Below are positions 1 through 10,940 of a stretch of DNA of 31,006 bases, one piece after another; position 1 is the stretch's first letter, and every line of letters starts with the position of its first letter. Where the stretch lies: NCBI GenBank assembly GCA_001579985.1, contig LRSR01009619.1:1-31006 (forward strand), read 5' to 3'. The notes beneath the pieces were generated by a model. That model had not been told where the DNA came from. It saw nothing but the letters and a program-made list of their open reading frames with translations, and ran no database searches. A program made the position numbers and the translations under genes. Origin of the DNA: Hypsibius dujardini (lineage: Eukaryota; Tardigrada; Eutardigrada; Parachela; Hypsibiidae).

Positions 1-19
1 GAAAAATAATACTTCCAAA

Positions 20-2004
20 ATGAATCTATCCCAAGGAGGCCAAACGGTAAGCAAGATTTTTAGATATTTTTAAAATTTTAAAATTTTCCTTTTATGAATT
101 CATGTAGAGTTTTTTTTATATAAGCGTCATTAAAACTGTAAATTGGAAGATAAAATTTTAATCGATATTTAATAATTGTCTTCCCATTTGCCCGCAGATC
201 ATGGATCGGGTCAACAGTGCCCGTTTCGGACTGGCCGGACATATGCTCGCCAAAGCGGTGTGTAAGGCCACGACGGAAGAGCAAATTGGACCGAAAAAAA
301 AACATTTGGATTGTACGTATTTTTCCCGTCACGTCACCGTCATTTCTCCTATCGGAAAAAACAATCACTTACAGTCCATCTCATAAAGACGTCCACCAGT
401 CACGTGATTTCGCTCCATTGATTTCTGCCGCCGGATCACGTGACTGGTCGGGATTTATGAGAAGGGCTTAAACGGAAGTCGTTTTTTCATTGAATGCTGA
501 CTGAACTCTTCAATCGATTTAGATGCGAGAGTCCCCTCGCGTGACGTGATTTTTGTTTGTTTTTTTGCACAGATTTGTTGCACTGCACGGAGGAGCCGAA
601 TGTGTCGATCCCGCAGCTTGCCAATTTACTGCTGGATCGGCTGCAGCACACTAATTGGATTGTTGTTTATAAGGCGCTCGTCTCTATACATCATCTGATG
701 CTCTATGGAAATGAGGTACGAGTCTTCAGTATGTGTGTGTGTGTGTGTGGTGTTGGGTTTCGGTTTTATTCCGACAAACGTCGTGGTTGTCGTCCTCATC
801 GTCGTCGTCGATCAGTGTATACTTAAACCACTAGCGCACTTTTAAACAGCACGATGTGCGGTGTCTTCAAGGTCAAGGTTGGATTGGAGAAGCCAAGAGT
901 GTAGAAAATGATTGACAGATGGATGTGTTTGACGGTTACTTAAATGCGGAGCGGATGTGGCAATTTTTTTTACCGAAACTCAAGAGAGTCGATCAGAAGA
1001 CATCGTTTCAATTTATTTTTTACCTCGATGAAGGACTGTCTCTTGTTCGTCTCTCTGTGTCCGCTCGGTTTTTGTCTTTTACTATTTTCTGTCTTGTCTG
1101 CCTGCTTATCTCCGCCTGCTTTTCTGTCTCTCCATCTGCCTCTTGGTCTGCCTGCCTGCCTGCCTGTCTATTTGTCTATCTGTTTGTTTATCTGTCTGTC
1201 TGCCTGTCTGCCTGTCTCTCTGTCTATCTGTCTGCCTGTCTGCTTGTTTGTCTGCCTGTCTGTCTGTCTGTCTGTCTGCCTGTCTGTCTGACGTCCGTTT
1301 GACTGTCTTTCGTCCGTCCGTCCGTCTATCTGCCTGCTTGTCTGCCGACCTGTCTGTCTGTTTTAAATGTCTATATATGTCTGTCTTTCTGTCTTGACTA
1401 TTTGTTCGCGTCTAGCTGTGTGTCTGTGTGCCTGTAATTGTTGTATTTCTAAGTAGGCACAATTTCGCACTCCGAAAAAATTATTATCTGCATATGTCCT
1501 TCATTTTGTCCAATTCTGACGGCGTTCGCTTCTGTGTTGCTTGACTCACACGAACAAACCGTTGTTTCTTGTCATTTGCAGCGGTTCATCCAGTATCTGG
1601 CGTCGGCCAACACCTCCTTCTCACTCAATCAGTTCCTGGACAATAAGAGCGGCGTTCAAGGTTAGAGTTCAATTTCCAGTGGTGCTGCTAGCTTGATATT
1701 CTCCGAATGAAATACGCGATAAGGTCCCCACGTGGGAGGTTGGCCGGCATTTCCGTCATTGTCTCAGCCACTCGTCATTATCGTCGCCGTATAATCATTC
1801 GGGGACTGACTGGCGTGGAATTATCCGACTGACTTTCCCATGTGTTGCAGGTTACGATATGTCGACGTACATACGACGATATTCGAAGTATCTCAACCAG
1901 AAGGCGCTTTCATATCGGGTGGTGGCTTTCGATTTCTGCAAAGTCAAACGAGGGTAAGTCCCTAAAAATGAACACATGGGACGATGGTCAACTCTTAGAC
2001 AGGC

Positions 2005-2077
<73 letters not shown>

Positions 2078-5000
2078 CATATGCAATTACAGACAGGCGC
2101 GCTTTGTTTATGGACGTGAACGCGTTAATTGATAATGTAGTTCGTTAATCAGATGCCTGGCCCATTTGGCAAATGTAAATTATGCGTATTGACTGGGAGT
2201 TCATGAGGGGGTGTTTTTTAACTGTATGTGAGTGTGGGAATGTGGGAACGTCCCGATAATCATCTCTGCCTCTCTGTAGCAGTCAATGACTACTGACTGA
2301 CGAGATAAAATTTCCCCTCCCCCCCCCTCGTCTCAATTACGCAGGTGGCCTGGTAGAGTAGCAGCTGTTTGTTTTTGCGAACTGAAAACTGGACGTTGAA
2401 CCTAGCCTAGCGCACAAGCACTGCGCTAGCCACACACTGCAATGTTTTCTCAGTTCATTGGTTTGGTTGGTTCTATACTTGGTTAAGGAGCCTGCGAGTG
2501 GAGCCCCTGCGCTGTGCGTCAGTCAGAGACGGGTGGTGGGGGGGGGGGCATTTTATGAGTGTTGATAGAGCCTTACGCAACATCACAGTGAGAGGAATCG
2601 TGCAAAAAAAGTACAGGAAGACACACTGGGGATAAATCGATAGTTTAGCGGGGAAAGATGGCGGGCTTGAGACACACCACACCACACGCGCACACATGTG
2701 AAGGATTCCTCCAGGCTCCCCGGTCGGATGGTGGTGGTGTGGGGCTTCGTTCGCGCTCGCTCGCTTGCTCGCTCCAGAGAGTAGTGCCGGGTTGAATGCA
2801 GTTATGTATGTTTAAGTGGGATTATGGATTGGGTCGTCGTTTTCCGGGGACTCTAGTCTCGGCGGACTGGGATGGGCTCATCGATTTGCAGGATAGACGA
2901 TATAGTGGACTGACTGATGTAACAGGAACAGCCGGTTACGGATGCCTTGCATTTGCTGGGAGCATGTTGTTTTACCATGTGGATACTAGCAGAATAAAGT
3001 AACAAATTAACAAAACCGTGAATGGAACAGTTGACTTGTTGGTGGTGGTCATTTGTTATGTGCGGTTACCCCTCGTTTTGGTATTCCCGTCTTGTCGACC
3101 AGTGCAGTTCTTTGCTGTACCATGATGTCTCCTTCTTGTTTTGTTATTACTATTAAAGACTAATAGAACCTAATTTACCTGCATGTCTACTGATTGTCTG
3201 TCTGACGTTGCCTGTCTACTGATTGTCTGTCTGACGTGTCTGTCTACTGATTGTCTGTCTGACGTGCCTGTCTACTGGTTGTCTGTCTGACGTGTCTGTC
3301 TACTGATTGTCTGTCTGACGTTGCCTGTCTACTGGTTGTCTGTCTGACGTGTCTTTCGTAACTGTTCCGTCTACTCGAGCGTCTGTTTATTTACATTTTT
3401 GGTTCCTCTGGGCGTTCTGGTCGTGCTTTTTTCATTTGCAATTGGCATGGCTAGGGGCAGCAGTAGTCCAACCAAACAAACAGTTTTGCGATGAGTCTCT
3501 AACATGACTTATTCACAAATCATTGAATTACTAGAACAGTCATCCGTTGGGTTTCCGTTCTGAAAAGACCGGTTCAGCTTTCATTGCCTGAGCAGGCGGT
3601 TGACTTACAGTATCTTTGTGGTTTCAGGAAGGACGATGGGGTCTTGCGAAAAATGTCTGCGGAGAAGCTTCTCAAGACGCTACCGGTGATCCAGGATCAG
3701 ATGGACGCCCTGTTAGAGTTCGATGTACGTTCTGACTTTTAGGTTTACTATCGTACCCCGCACACTAAAGATTGCCAGGCGTGAAAACAAATAGGCGAAG
3801 CTGTTGTTGAAATGTTTAATTCGCTGGTATGTCTGCTTGCAGTGTTCGCCGAACGAATTGACGAATGCAGTTATTTCCTCATGCTTCGTACTACTTTTCC
3901 GCGATCTCATCAGGCTTTTCGCGTGCTACAACGACGGCATCATCAATATGCTGGGTATGAAAGTGCAAGCGTCGATTCGTTCCCTCTGTGTGTGTCGTTG
4001 TGCAATTATTGGTTGGCTTGCAGAAAAGTACTTCGATATGAACAAGAAGTCGTGCAGAGATGCGCTCGATATTTACAAACGATTCCTGGTGCGCATGGAC
4101 AAGGTCGCCAGTTTTCTGAAGGTCGCGGAAAATGTCGGTATTCCTAAAGGAGAGATTCCTGACCTCACTAAGGTACTTTATGTTCCTTCGGTCCACATGT
4201 GTATCTTGCTTGTCTGTCGATCGTCTGTTTATTTTATTGTCTGAACTTATTGAGTGCCTGTATGTATAATTGTACCGTGTGCTCGCGATCTCAAGGGACA
4301 GCTAAGCCCGCGCCTCCCTCAGTATGGCCCTGCACTCGATTGAACGTTCAATCTCATTCACTCTTCTCTCTATTATCTCATTTCGTACAGCTGACTCATT
4401 GTGCTCGATTGATTGATTGTACAGTCTTACTTTTCCGTAAATTTGTCCCTACAGTCGTAATTTGGTGAAGGGCACTGAATAGGCACGGCCCTGGTTGCTT
4501 AAAATTTACGGCTAGGGCGGAAAATTGTCCCTTGAGATCGCGAGCATACGGTAAGTTCCGTTTTGTCACGGTTCTTTCTTATAGGCTCCCGCAAGCCTAC
4601 TCGACGCATTGGAACAGCACCTGGATCATTTAGAGGGTGGAAAGAAACCAGCTGGAACCCCACCCGGTGGTGTTACGGCGTACGTTTCGGTCTTATTGGG
4701 GATCTCGGTTACTCTAGAGATTTGACATTTGCGACTGCGGCGCGATTCTAATGCAATTTCCTCCTGTCTCTTTAGATCTGGCAGCTTGCATACAGGCCTG
4801 ATGTCGCTTTCTGCGACCGAGCATTCATTGAACGAAGTCGACGAAAAGGAAAAGCAGCGAGCAATATTGGAAGAGCAGCAGGCAATGGAGGAGATCAGAG
4901 TAATCATCTTTCGTTTTATGCATTTAAAGCTGTTTGTCTGCCTGTCTGACTGCCTGTCTGACTGGTTGTCTGACTGGTTGTCTGTCTGACTGTCTGTCTG

Positions 5001-6649
5001 ACTGTCTGTCTGTCTGTCTGCCTATCTGTCTGTCTGTCTGGTTGTCTGACTGTTGTCTGACTGTTTGCCTTACTGTTTGTTTGCCTATCTGTCTGATGAC
5101 GGTCTGACTGTTTTTTTTTATTCTTGTCTTATTGTCAGTCTGTCCGTCTCTTTTTGTCTGTCTGCTTACCGCATACACTTTATGCCGGTTAATTTCCGGG
5201 CTGACATACTTTTACTTTGTTTATTCCATTACCACATCGTTTAGTTATGCCCGTCACCGATTACATCTGCTCTATTTTCAGAGAAAGCGAGAGCAAATGG
5301 CAGCTAGTCAGCAGTCTATGCCCGGCCAGTCGGAGAATCAGTTTGCCGGGAATTTCCAAAACTTCCCCAAGGCACCTTCCGGCCCGACGTCCCCCGCGAA
5401 CGGGGTAGTACCGCAGTTCAACGGCAACTCCTCTAATGCGATGAACGCATCGGCTTCCTCCTCCAAGAGCGACTTTGACTCTCTGATGGATTTGGATTTC
5501 AATCCCAATTCGTTTGGTGGAGGCGCCACCAGCAGTCAATCCTCCGGGAGTTTCGGCTCCGCCAATTTCGGCGCCATGCCGGGTGCATCGCTTTCCATGA
5601 CTGATATGAATCAGCAGCAACAACAACAGAGACAAGCTGTCCCGCCGCAAGGCTTCTATCAACAGCAGAATCCTTATGCATCTAATCCGTTTGCAAGCCC
5701 ATCAGGTAAAAGTCTTCGTAAATCTAGTCCCAGAGTAGCAGACGATACTTGGTATCGTTATTTGTGATCGTCCCAAAGTAGTCTGGATGTTGTTGCCTGA
5801 TTAGTTCGTTCTCCTCCAGGTAATTTCGTTCAGCCGAATGGCATGCAGTCCCCCGCTGGTGGCATGCAGATGGGTAACAACCCCTTTGGACTGCCGCAAC
5901 ACAACGGCTACCAGACTAGCAATATGGCTATGTCCTTCAACAATAACCAGCAAATGGGCCCGAAATCCGTGCAGTCGCCCATGGGTCAGGCTCCGCAGCA
6001 GCAGGGCTCCGGCTTCGACGCGGACTTTGGCTCTGTTTTCGGTCAACCTCAACAAAGCGGTATGCATGAACAGATTTTCTATTTCCCACCACTGCATATC
6101 CAACACTTCGTTTTCATTCTTTGTAGGGCCGAGTAAATCGGCGTCCAACCAGCAACAGTCGGCACAGGCCCAGTCCAAGCTGATCCAGAACAATGTCGAG
6201 CAGAGCTTGGCGAACCTGGCCAACAACCTCAACCTGGGAAGCCTTGGAGCGTATGGGGTCCGACCGGCTGCTGCCGTGACCCCCAATCCCAATCAGTTTG
6301 GCATGGCGACTGGAAATACTCCACAACGTCAGCCGATGGCGTCTAATTCGGTATGAGATGTGTTTTGCTCCTTGACTGAACAGTTTACATCGAGATCAGC
6401 TGCAGTTGATGTATTCTCCAACTGTCTGCCACTTTTATATCTTTTCTGATGTAATGTTCCTTCCGACAGAATTTCGGTGGTCAGCAGCAGCAGCAGCAGC
6501 AGCAGGCCCAATTCGGTCAAGCAGCAGCACCCGCGAACGGCGGGTGGAATCCCTTTATGACGATGACTCCGACCACACCGCAGCAGCAAAACAGCCCGAC
6601 GAGAGCGCAGCAACCGGCAGCTAACGATCCTTTCGCCTCCCTCATCTAG
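20..6649 (+). CDS. PICALM: Phosphatidylinositol-binding clathrin assembly protein (PICALM/AP180, ANTH domain)
   Basis: Clathrin adaptor that binds PIP2 at the plasma membrane and recruits clathrin and AP-2 for endocytosis (family knowledge). Exons: 20-46, 198-312, 573-715, 1582-1660, 1851-1953, 3628-3724, 3843-3954, 4024-4172, 4585-4679, 4776-4899, 5282-5705, 5820-6059, 6127-6350, 6470-6649. All junctions are GT-AG and keep frame, giving 703 residues. Residues about 10-305 form the ANTH domain, with the lipid-binding run GPKKKH near residue 40 and later [17 protein letters not shown] and [11 protein letters not shown] charged helix rich in E, K and Q follows, then a disordered Gln/Asn/Met/Pro tail with three NPF motifs (EH-domain ligands), DLDF, and a C-terminal DPFASLI (DPF is an AP-2 appendage ligand). 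The first exon encodes MNLSQGGQT, which joins to IMDR as in fly lap (GQTI-DR), supporting the ATG at 20. An upstream non-coding exon could lie outside the window. Intron 5 is the largest (1,674 bp). Confidence 0.93.
379..462. repeat. Imperfect inverted repeat with CACGTG cores, PICALM intron 2
   Basis: Arms 379-408 and 435-462 face each other across 26 bp. The inner 13 bases of each arm are perfectly complementary (ccagtcacgtgat against atcacgtgactgg), and the outer tctcataaa / tttatgaga blocks also match. Each arm carries the palindrome TCACGTGA, an E-box of the MiT/TFE or USF type. No clear target duplication was seen, so this may be an old MITE or a simple hairpin. Confidence 0.7.
1096..1396. 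repeat. Degenerate TCTG/CCTG tetranucleotide array, PICALM intron 3
   Basis: A long pyrimidine-rich stretch of TCTG, CCTG and TTTG tetramers with scattered substitutions. The open frames across it are repeat translations (Cys/Leu/Ser/Val runs), not genes. It lies wholly inside the intron between the exons ending at 715 and starting at 1582. Confidence 0.9.
1998..2077. repeat. Near-pure (GACA)n microsatellite, PICALM intron 5
   Basis: About 20 almost uninterrupted GACA units begin roughly 45 bp after the intron 5 donor at 1954. This is the complement of the TCTG arrays elsewhere in the window, so both orientations occur inside transcribed introns. Confidence 0.95.
3184..3353. repeat. 28-30 bp minisatellite, about six units, PICALM intron 5
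   Basis: Six head-to-tail units with consensus TGTCTACTGATTGTCTGTCT followed by GACGT and a variable TGCC, GTC or GCC end. Units alternate in ending and in TGATTG versus TGGTTG, which suggests rounds of unequal exchange. The core contains TGTCTGTCTG, so it probably arose from the TCTG microsatellite. Confidence 0.9.
4275..4551. mobile_element. TA-flanked MITE, family C, PICALM intron 8
   Basis: A 277-bp non-coding element with 26-bp terminal inverted repeats differing at one base (left starts ccgtgtgctcgcgatctc, right is the complement of ccgtatgctcgcgatctc). It is flanked by TA at 4273-4274 and 4552-4553, as expected for Tc1/mariner-type insertion. There is no transposase frame. The right end plus the TA duplication reads cggtaagt, a strong unused splice-donor match within the intron. 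Only one copy was seen here. Confidence 0.85.
4934..5095. repeat. TCTG-type microsatellite, PICALM intron 10
   Basis: A tract of TCTG, CCTG, ACTG and GTTG tetramers in the intron between exons ending at 4899 and starting at 5282. Open frames on both strands are repeat translations. Confidence 0.9.
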
Positions 6650-7238
6650 AAGCTGGAGTGGTGTTTCCTGCAACCGTGAGGGCGGACTCGGCACGCGGAG
6701 TACCCCCCTATATGTGATGATATGACATTACCCGCTGTTAATTATACGACTTGGACGCGAGACAATAACGATGATGATCACACGATGACAGCGCCTCGCT
6801 GATTCTGCAACATTTCCAAAAGAGTGTCAAGAGATTTTCAAGACGGCTATTTTATTTTGTCCTGTCCGTTTTTGTGTCCGTGTGTGTCTGCCCGCGTGCG
6901 CGGGTTGATCGACCAGAAGATTTAAGTTTAACTGCTTTTTTGTTGTGTTACACGCGCCCCGACTAGCGAGCGGAGTGGCCGCATGGATTTCTTGATTAGT
7001 CACGTGTGTGTAATCTATTTGCTTTTTGAGTTGTACGTAGTTGTAGTAGAGTAGTAGTAGAAGCACGCTTTAGCAGTGATTCGGTCGGATGTTATGTCTT
7101 TTCCTGGCTCAGCACAGCAGTGATGCCTCAGCATTGCGATGTTAATTTTGCTTCTAAGGATGCGAAGGGTGAGACATACGTTTGTACATACGTTTGTACG
7201 TTTGTACGTTTGTACACAATGGCCATACTACACATCTA

Positions 7239-7427
7239 TGAGGAAGGGGTCCTGGAATGGGCCACTGGACTTTCCCGTACCCTGGAATGGGCCACCCTGG
7301 AGTCTGAATTTCCACTCTGCAGTGACTCATCTGCTTTCGATTAACTTGCGACAGAGCGCCCCTGCCACCCGGTGGCCCATTCCATGGAATGGAAAGTCAA
7401 GTGGCCCATTCCAGAGCCCTTCTCTCA
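7239..7427. mobile_element. TA-flanked palindromic element, family D
   Basis: A 189-bp element with arms of about 62 bp (7239-7300 and 7365-7427) that pair along most of their length, flanked by TA at 7237-7238 and 7428-7429. Within each arm the block tggaatgggccac is repeated about 30 bp apart, so the arms contain a nested direct repeat. There is no coding capacity. Its structure resembles a Tc1/mariner-type MITE or foldback element; only one copy is in the window. Confidence 0.8.
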
Positions 7428-8023
7428 TACTGAACTGATCAGGGAACATCGCCGAATGAGCTCCCGATTTGCGCGTTCTGGGCCTGGCGAATAGGCTCTC
7501 ACTGGCTACTAATACCACGATTCTCGGAAAATTAGGCAAACAATTTAGTGAGTGGAATTTCACCTGAGATGAAAAGTTGGAATTAATTATGTAGATAACC
7601 ATAACCCGAAAAATATAATGGTTCCTTACGATTTTCGTATACGTAGTTGCATAAGTTGCTGGTTCTTGATGGTTTTTCCCTTCTATCTCGCTCGCCGGTT
7701 CCTTTCTTGATTAAGAATTGCAGTGGTGTGCCAGGGTCGCCAAAAGGGGGCAAGGGGAAGGGTGTTCTGTTGCCGACAGGAACGAGATTCAGTTCAGTCA
7801 TTCACTGAGAACGTAATATGTGTTTCGTCGCTGTCTTGATTGATTGGCATATATATGACAGACACTTTTGATCAGTGCAGAGTTAGCGCTTGACGCAGTC
7901 CCTAATTACTGGTGACTTGAAAAGCTTTATGATTTTTTTTTACGACAAAAAAATGTTGCTTTTGACAGAAAAGTGAGCCGCATTTTGCATACTGTAGTAC
8001 ATGTTTCGCATAGTACATGAACG

Positions 8024-8190
8024 TACAATCAACGACAAGATTGAGTACACTGAAGGGCCCGGGGTATGGGCAAAAGGGGCGGAGCAACGGGTGGTCAGGT
8101 GATTGATTGTTTGATTGTTTGAAAACCACCCCCTGCTCCGCCCCTTTTCCCCATTCCCCGGGCCCTCCAGTGTACTCAATCTTGTCGTTG
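8024..8190. mobile_element. GC-rich hairpin MITE, family A, copy A1
   Basis: A palindrome of about 165 bp. The left arm starts tacaatcaacgacaagatt, runs through gggcaaaaggggcggagc, and is mirrored on the right by gctccgccccttttccc and ccagtgtactcaatcttg. The loop is a GATTGTTT run. The left end begins with TA; the right end stops at cttgtcgttg and abuts copy A2 directly. Other copies are in SLC35F-like gene 2 intron 2 and TCERG1 intron 8, which defines the family. Confidence 0.9.
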
Positions 8191-8344
8191 CATTTACACT
8201 ACAGGATTCAGGGAATGGGCAAAAGGGGCGGGGCAGGGATGGTTTTCAAACAATCGATTAATCAACAACCTGACCAACCGTTGCTCCGCCCCTTTGGCCC
8301 GTGCCCCGGACCCTCCAGTGTACTCAATCTTGTCGTTGATTGTA
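8191..8344. mobile_element. Family A MITE, copy A2 (tandem with A1, left end degraded)
   Basis: It follows A1 without a gap. The outer 35 bp of the left arm is missing or diverged, while the inner part (ggcaaaaggggcggggc) and the whole right arm to tcttgtcgttgattgta are intact, ending in TA at 8343-8344. Between them A1 and A2 have one intact outer left end and one intact outer right end, as expected from internal tandem duplication of one insertion. Confidence 0.85.
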
Positions 8345-8577
8345 TGCATTCTGCACTTTAGAGTTTGCAATTTGCACCTGGTCTGTTGTCTGATCACACT
8401 GCTGGTTGCTTGCTTGCTGTCGTTCGCTTCGTTGATTGACTGTTCGACCTATCCGTTGACCGCACTTCACTCACTCACTTGTCAGTCGCACTGCCGTACG
8501 GTACAGCAGAAAAATTTCGAATGTGAGTGAATCGACAGTTTTGCTAGTATATCATCCAAACAGCAGAGCTTGTCTTC

Positions 8578-10181
8578 ATGGCGAACACCATCAAGGATCG
8601 TGAATTGACGGAAATCACACCGGCCGGCGCGAGAAATGACAAAATCATCAAAATTCTCGTGGGAGTCGTCTTGGTGCTGGCCATTGCGGTCTCGCTGGTT
8701 GGCGCCGCTCAATTCGCCAAGAGCACGTACCCCAGCTGTAACAGTTCGACGGTCAATCCGGAATCATCATCCTCCTCCTCCTCCTCGCAGAGTTCGAAAT
8801 GTTTCCGAGCTCCCTTTTTCGTCACTTGGTTCAACGCAATCTGGCTGATGGTTTGTTATCCGGCTTACCTGCTCGTTATGCTGCTTAACTGTCGGCGGAA
8901 ACAGACTTTCAGGGAGATTTGGAGGTACGAATTTTTTGAACTTCTTAGATATATAATTGTACAATTAAGTATTAAGCTTTACTTTCATATACACACGTGG
9001 CAAAAACCTTGCACTAACCGAGTTAAGCCATTACACTCGTTTGTCGCATGGCTGTTGTTGTGTAAACAGCCCGAATTAAAGTGCCTAATTCGGTCAGCGC
9101 AAAATTTTTGCCACGTGTGTACCAGTTCGAAATAATGCGCATCAGGAAGTAAGTCGATACTATCATAAAATCAATCAATCGATCGAATTATTGGACGAAA
9201 TAACTGATGTCGTGTTTTTTTTCGTACGTCGCACATGGTGAAACCTGGAGACTGGGATCAACTTGAATTTGTCTACTATGACTCGGTTAATTTTAGATAA
9301 TGGGATGGATGTACTGTTGGCTTTAATTCGGTCAATCCATAGGTTTGGCCAAGTTTGTAGAACACAATCAACGACTCAACTCTCAATCACTAGAATGCTT
9401 TAATTTGGACAGTCGTGCAAGCAAATTCATCAATCAATCAATAGATACAATTCATCAATTCATCAGTTCATCAATCAATCAATCAATCGACACCGTTCAT
9501 CAGTTCATCAATCAATCAATAGATACAATTCATCAGTTCATCAGTTCAACAATCAATCAATCAATCGACACAGTTCATCAGTTCATCAATCAATCAATCA
9601 ATCGACACAGTTGATTATGATCTGTTGACGGTCCTGTTTTTCAGGCAGTCGGAATCGGTGTACGGATCAGATGGCTTGACCTGGCGGAAGGTCTTTACAC
9701 ATTGTGGTACCTTTTCGGTATTGGGCGTTGCTACCAACTACGCGTACCTTCGGGCGCTGGAGGACCGAGCTCCATCCGATATCACGGCGATGTTTGCGTC
9801 AAACTGCGTGTTCGTTTTCTTGCTAAGCGCGGCTTTACTGAACGCGCGTTTGATATCTCTGAAGGTGCGAGCTTCGTTGACAGTTATGACGACTTCCGAA
9901 CATTTATCGCAAGATTTGGACTTGTGGGAAACAACCTTTTTAATTCTGGGTCATTGTGTTCAGCTTATTTCAGTGGTTTTGGCCGGAACTGGGGTCTTTC
10001 TTATCGCCTATGCTGATTGGAGCGGTCTGGCCAGTCTGACGGCGGTGTTTCTCATTCTACTTTCCGCATTCGGTGCGGCTTGTTATACGGTAAGTGACGG
10101 ACAAGCGAGCAGGCAGACAGAGACACAGAAAGACAGATAGATAAGCAGGCTGGCAGTCATCCAGACAGAGACCAACCAGGC

Positions 10182-10234
<53 letters not shown>

Positions 10235-10940
10235 CACAGACAATGCGCTGACTGACAACCGAGACAGGCAGTCAAATTCACTTTCGAATTTTCTTTGGAT
10301 CGCTTGTTAGATCTCATTCAAACGTATCGTCGGCAATGCTCGGCCGGATCAAGTGTGTCTGTTCCTGACTCTCGTCGCGACATTCACCGCTGTTGTGCTG
10401 TGGCCTGTTATCTTAATTCTCCACTACACAGCGGAGGAAGAAATTATCCCGGAACTCATCCCTTGGCCGTATATGATGGGATCTTGCACTCTGGGCGTCG
10501 GTGAGTGATTCAAGTTTTCTTCGTGCAGGAATGTCCGTGGTGCAATTTGCTTCTAAGTATTTGTTTTGCAGCATTCAATTTCCTGTTGAATTTTGGAGTG
10601 GCCTTTACGTACCCGCTCTTCGCGGCATTTGGAGGCATTGTGGCGATTCCTCTGAATTTCGGTAAGTCATTCTGTTTCTCTTAGTGTTTGTTGGGGTATC
10701 TAATCATGAGCGTCCTTTTCAGTGGCTGATCTACTCTTTCGCGGTGTCGACTACCAGTACACGAACTTTGCGTTTAAAGCGTCAGGAGCTGTTTTGGTTA
10801 TTGTTGCATTTGTATGGATTGCTGTTCTCCCCGAAAGCCTCGATGACCGTTGCTATGCTTGCGTCACAAGAGCTAACCGTCGACACCGAAGACCGAACGA
10901 CGCTGCCCCTGAGGAAATGGAACAGCTCAAACGCCGGTAA
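8578..10940 (+). CDS. SLC35F3/F4-like multi-pass transporter, gene 1
   Basis: A drug/metabolite-transporter superfamily carrier; the substrate cannot be read from sequence (human SLC35F3 is a proposed thiamine transporter). Exons 8578-8924, 9645-9864, 9964-10089, 10311-10500, 10572-10661, 10723-10940 give 396 residues. The N-terminus is cytosolic-type, then a hydrophobic helix (residues about 22-42), a Ser-rich loop (eight Ser), and a second segment starting RAPFFVTWFNAIW that matches human DAPFTLTWFA. Later segments include YGSDGLTWRKVF, a TNYAYLRAL helix, SNCVFVFLLS, AYADWSG, SFKRIV and NFGVAFTYPLF, as in the family. The C-terminus is basic (LKRR). Five intron positions and phases match the other two copies in the window, so it belongs to the same family but is the most diverged. 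Confidence 0.88.
8992..9119. mobile_element. TA-flanked MITE, family B, copy B1
   Basis: A 128-bp palindrome starting cacacgtggcaaaaacctt and ending with its complement, flanked by TA (8990-8991 and 9120-9121). It lies in intron 1 of SLC35F-like gene 1. Two further copies (16418 and 22201) share the ends and the gaccgagttaagc / gcttaactcggttagcgc inner arms. Each end contains the E-box CACGTG. It has no coding capacity. Confidence 0.9.
9430..9614. repeat. Higher-order repeat, 41/37-bp alternating units, SLC35F-like gene 1 intron 1
   Basis: Five units of 41, 37, 41, 37 and 29 bp starting at 9430, 9471, 9508, 9549 and 9586. Long units carry tagatacaattcatca and short units carry cgacac(c/a)gttcatca, each preceded by a TCAA tetramer run. 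The true period is therefore a 78-bp dimer. The array stops 30 bp before the exon 2 acceptor. Confidence 0.9.
10179..10241. repeat. (GACA)n microsatellite, SLC35F-like gene 1 intron 3
   Basis: About 14 GACA units with a degenerate leader from about 10108. It lies between the donor at 10090 and the acceptor ending at 10310. Confidence 0.95.

Larger units (their letters stand above)
1954..3627. other. Large PICALM intron 5 (1,674 bp), non-coding
   Basis: Apart from the GACA array (1998-2077) and the 28-30 bp minisatellite (3184-3353), I see no coding signal here. A G-run near 2531-2548 and CA-rich DNA near 2675-2697 are low complexity. Open frames at 2473-2697 (-) and 2796-3002 (+) show no recognisable motif and have no supporting splice context. 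An intron four times longer than most others here could hold regulatory DNA, but nothing specific shows it. Confidence 0.6.
6650..8577. other. Intergenic region between PICALM and SLC35F-like gene 1
   Basis: It begins with the PICALM 3' untranslated region; no canonical AATAAA was found within about 400 bp. It then holds a (TTTGTACG)-like octamer run at about 7174-7217, the family D palindromic element, and a tandem pair of family A hairpins ending 233 bp before the next ATG. The remaining DNA (7440-8020) shows no gene I can support. Confidence 0.6.

Noticed and set aside
919-1397. Open frames rich in Cys, Leu, Ser and Val
   Set aside because: They are translations of the TCTG microsatellite inside PICALM intron 3; the same kind of frame appears over every such array (11010-11300, 20628-20891, 26916-27143, 28907-29266).
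2796-3002. 68-residue open frame in PICALM intron 5
   Set aside because: No recognisable motif, no splice context and not in frame with flanking exons.
3184-3353. CRISPR-like spacing of repeats
   Set aside because: Units are head to tail without unique spacers, and the window is from an animal genome.
9645-9648. Alternative acceptor four bases downstream (caggcag) in SLC35F-like gene 1 exon 2
   Set aside because: Its use would shift the reading frame away from the conserved YGSDGLTW segment.
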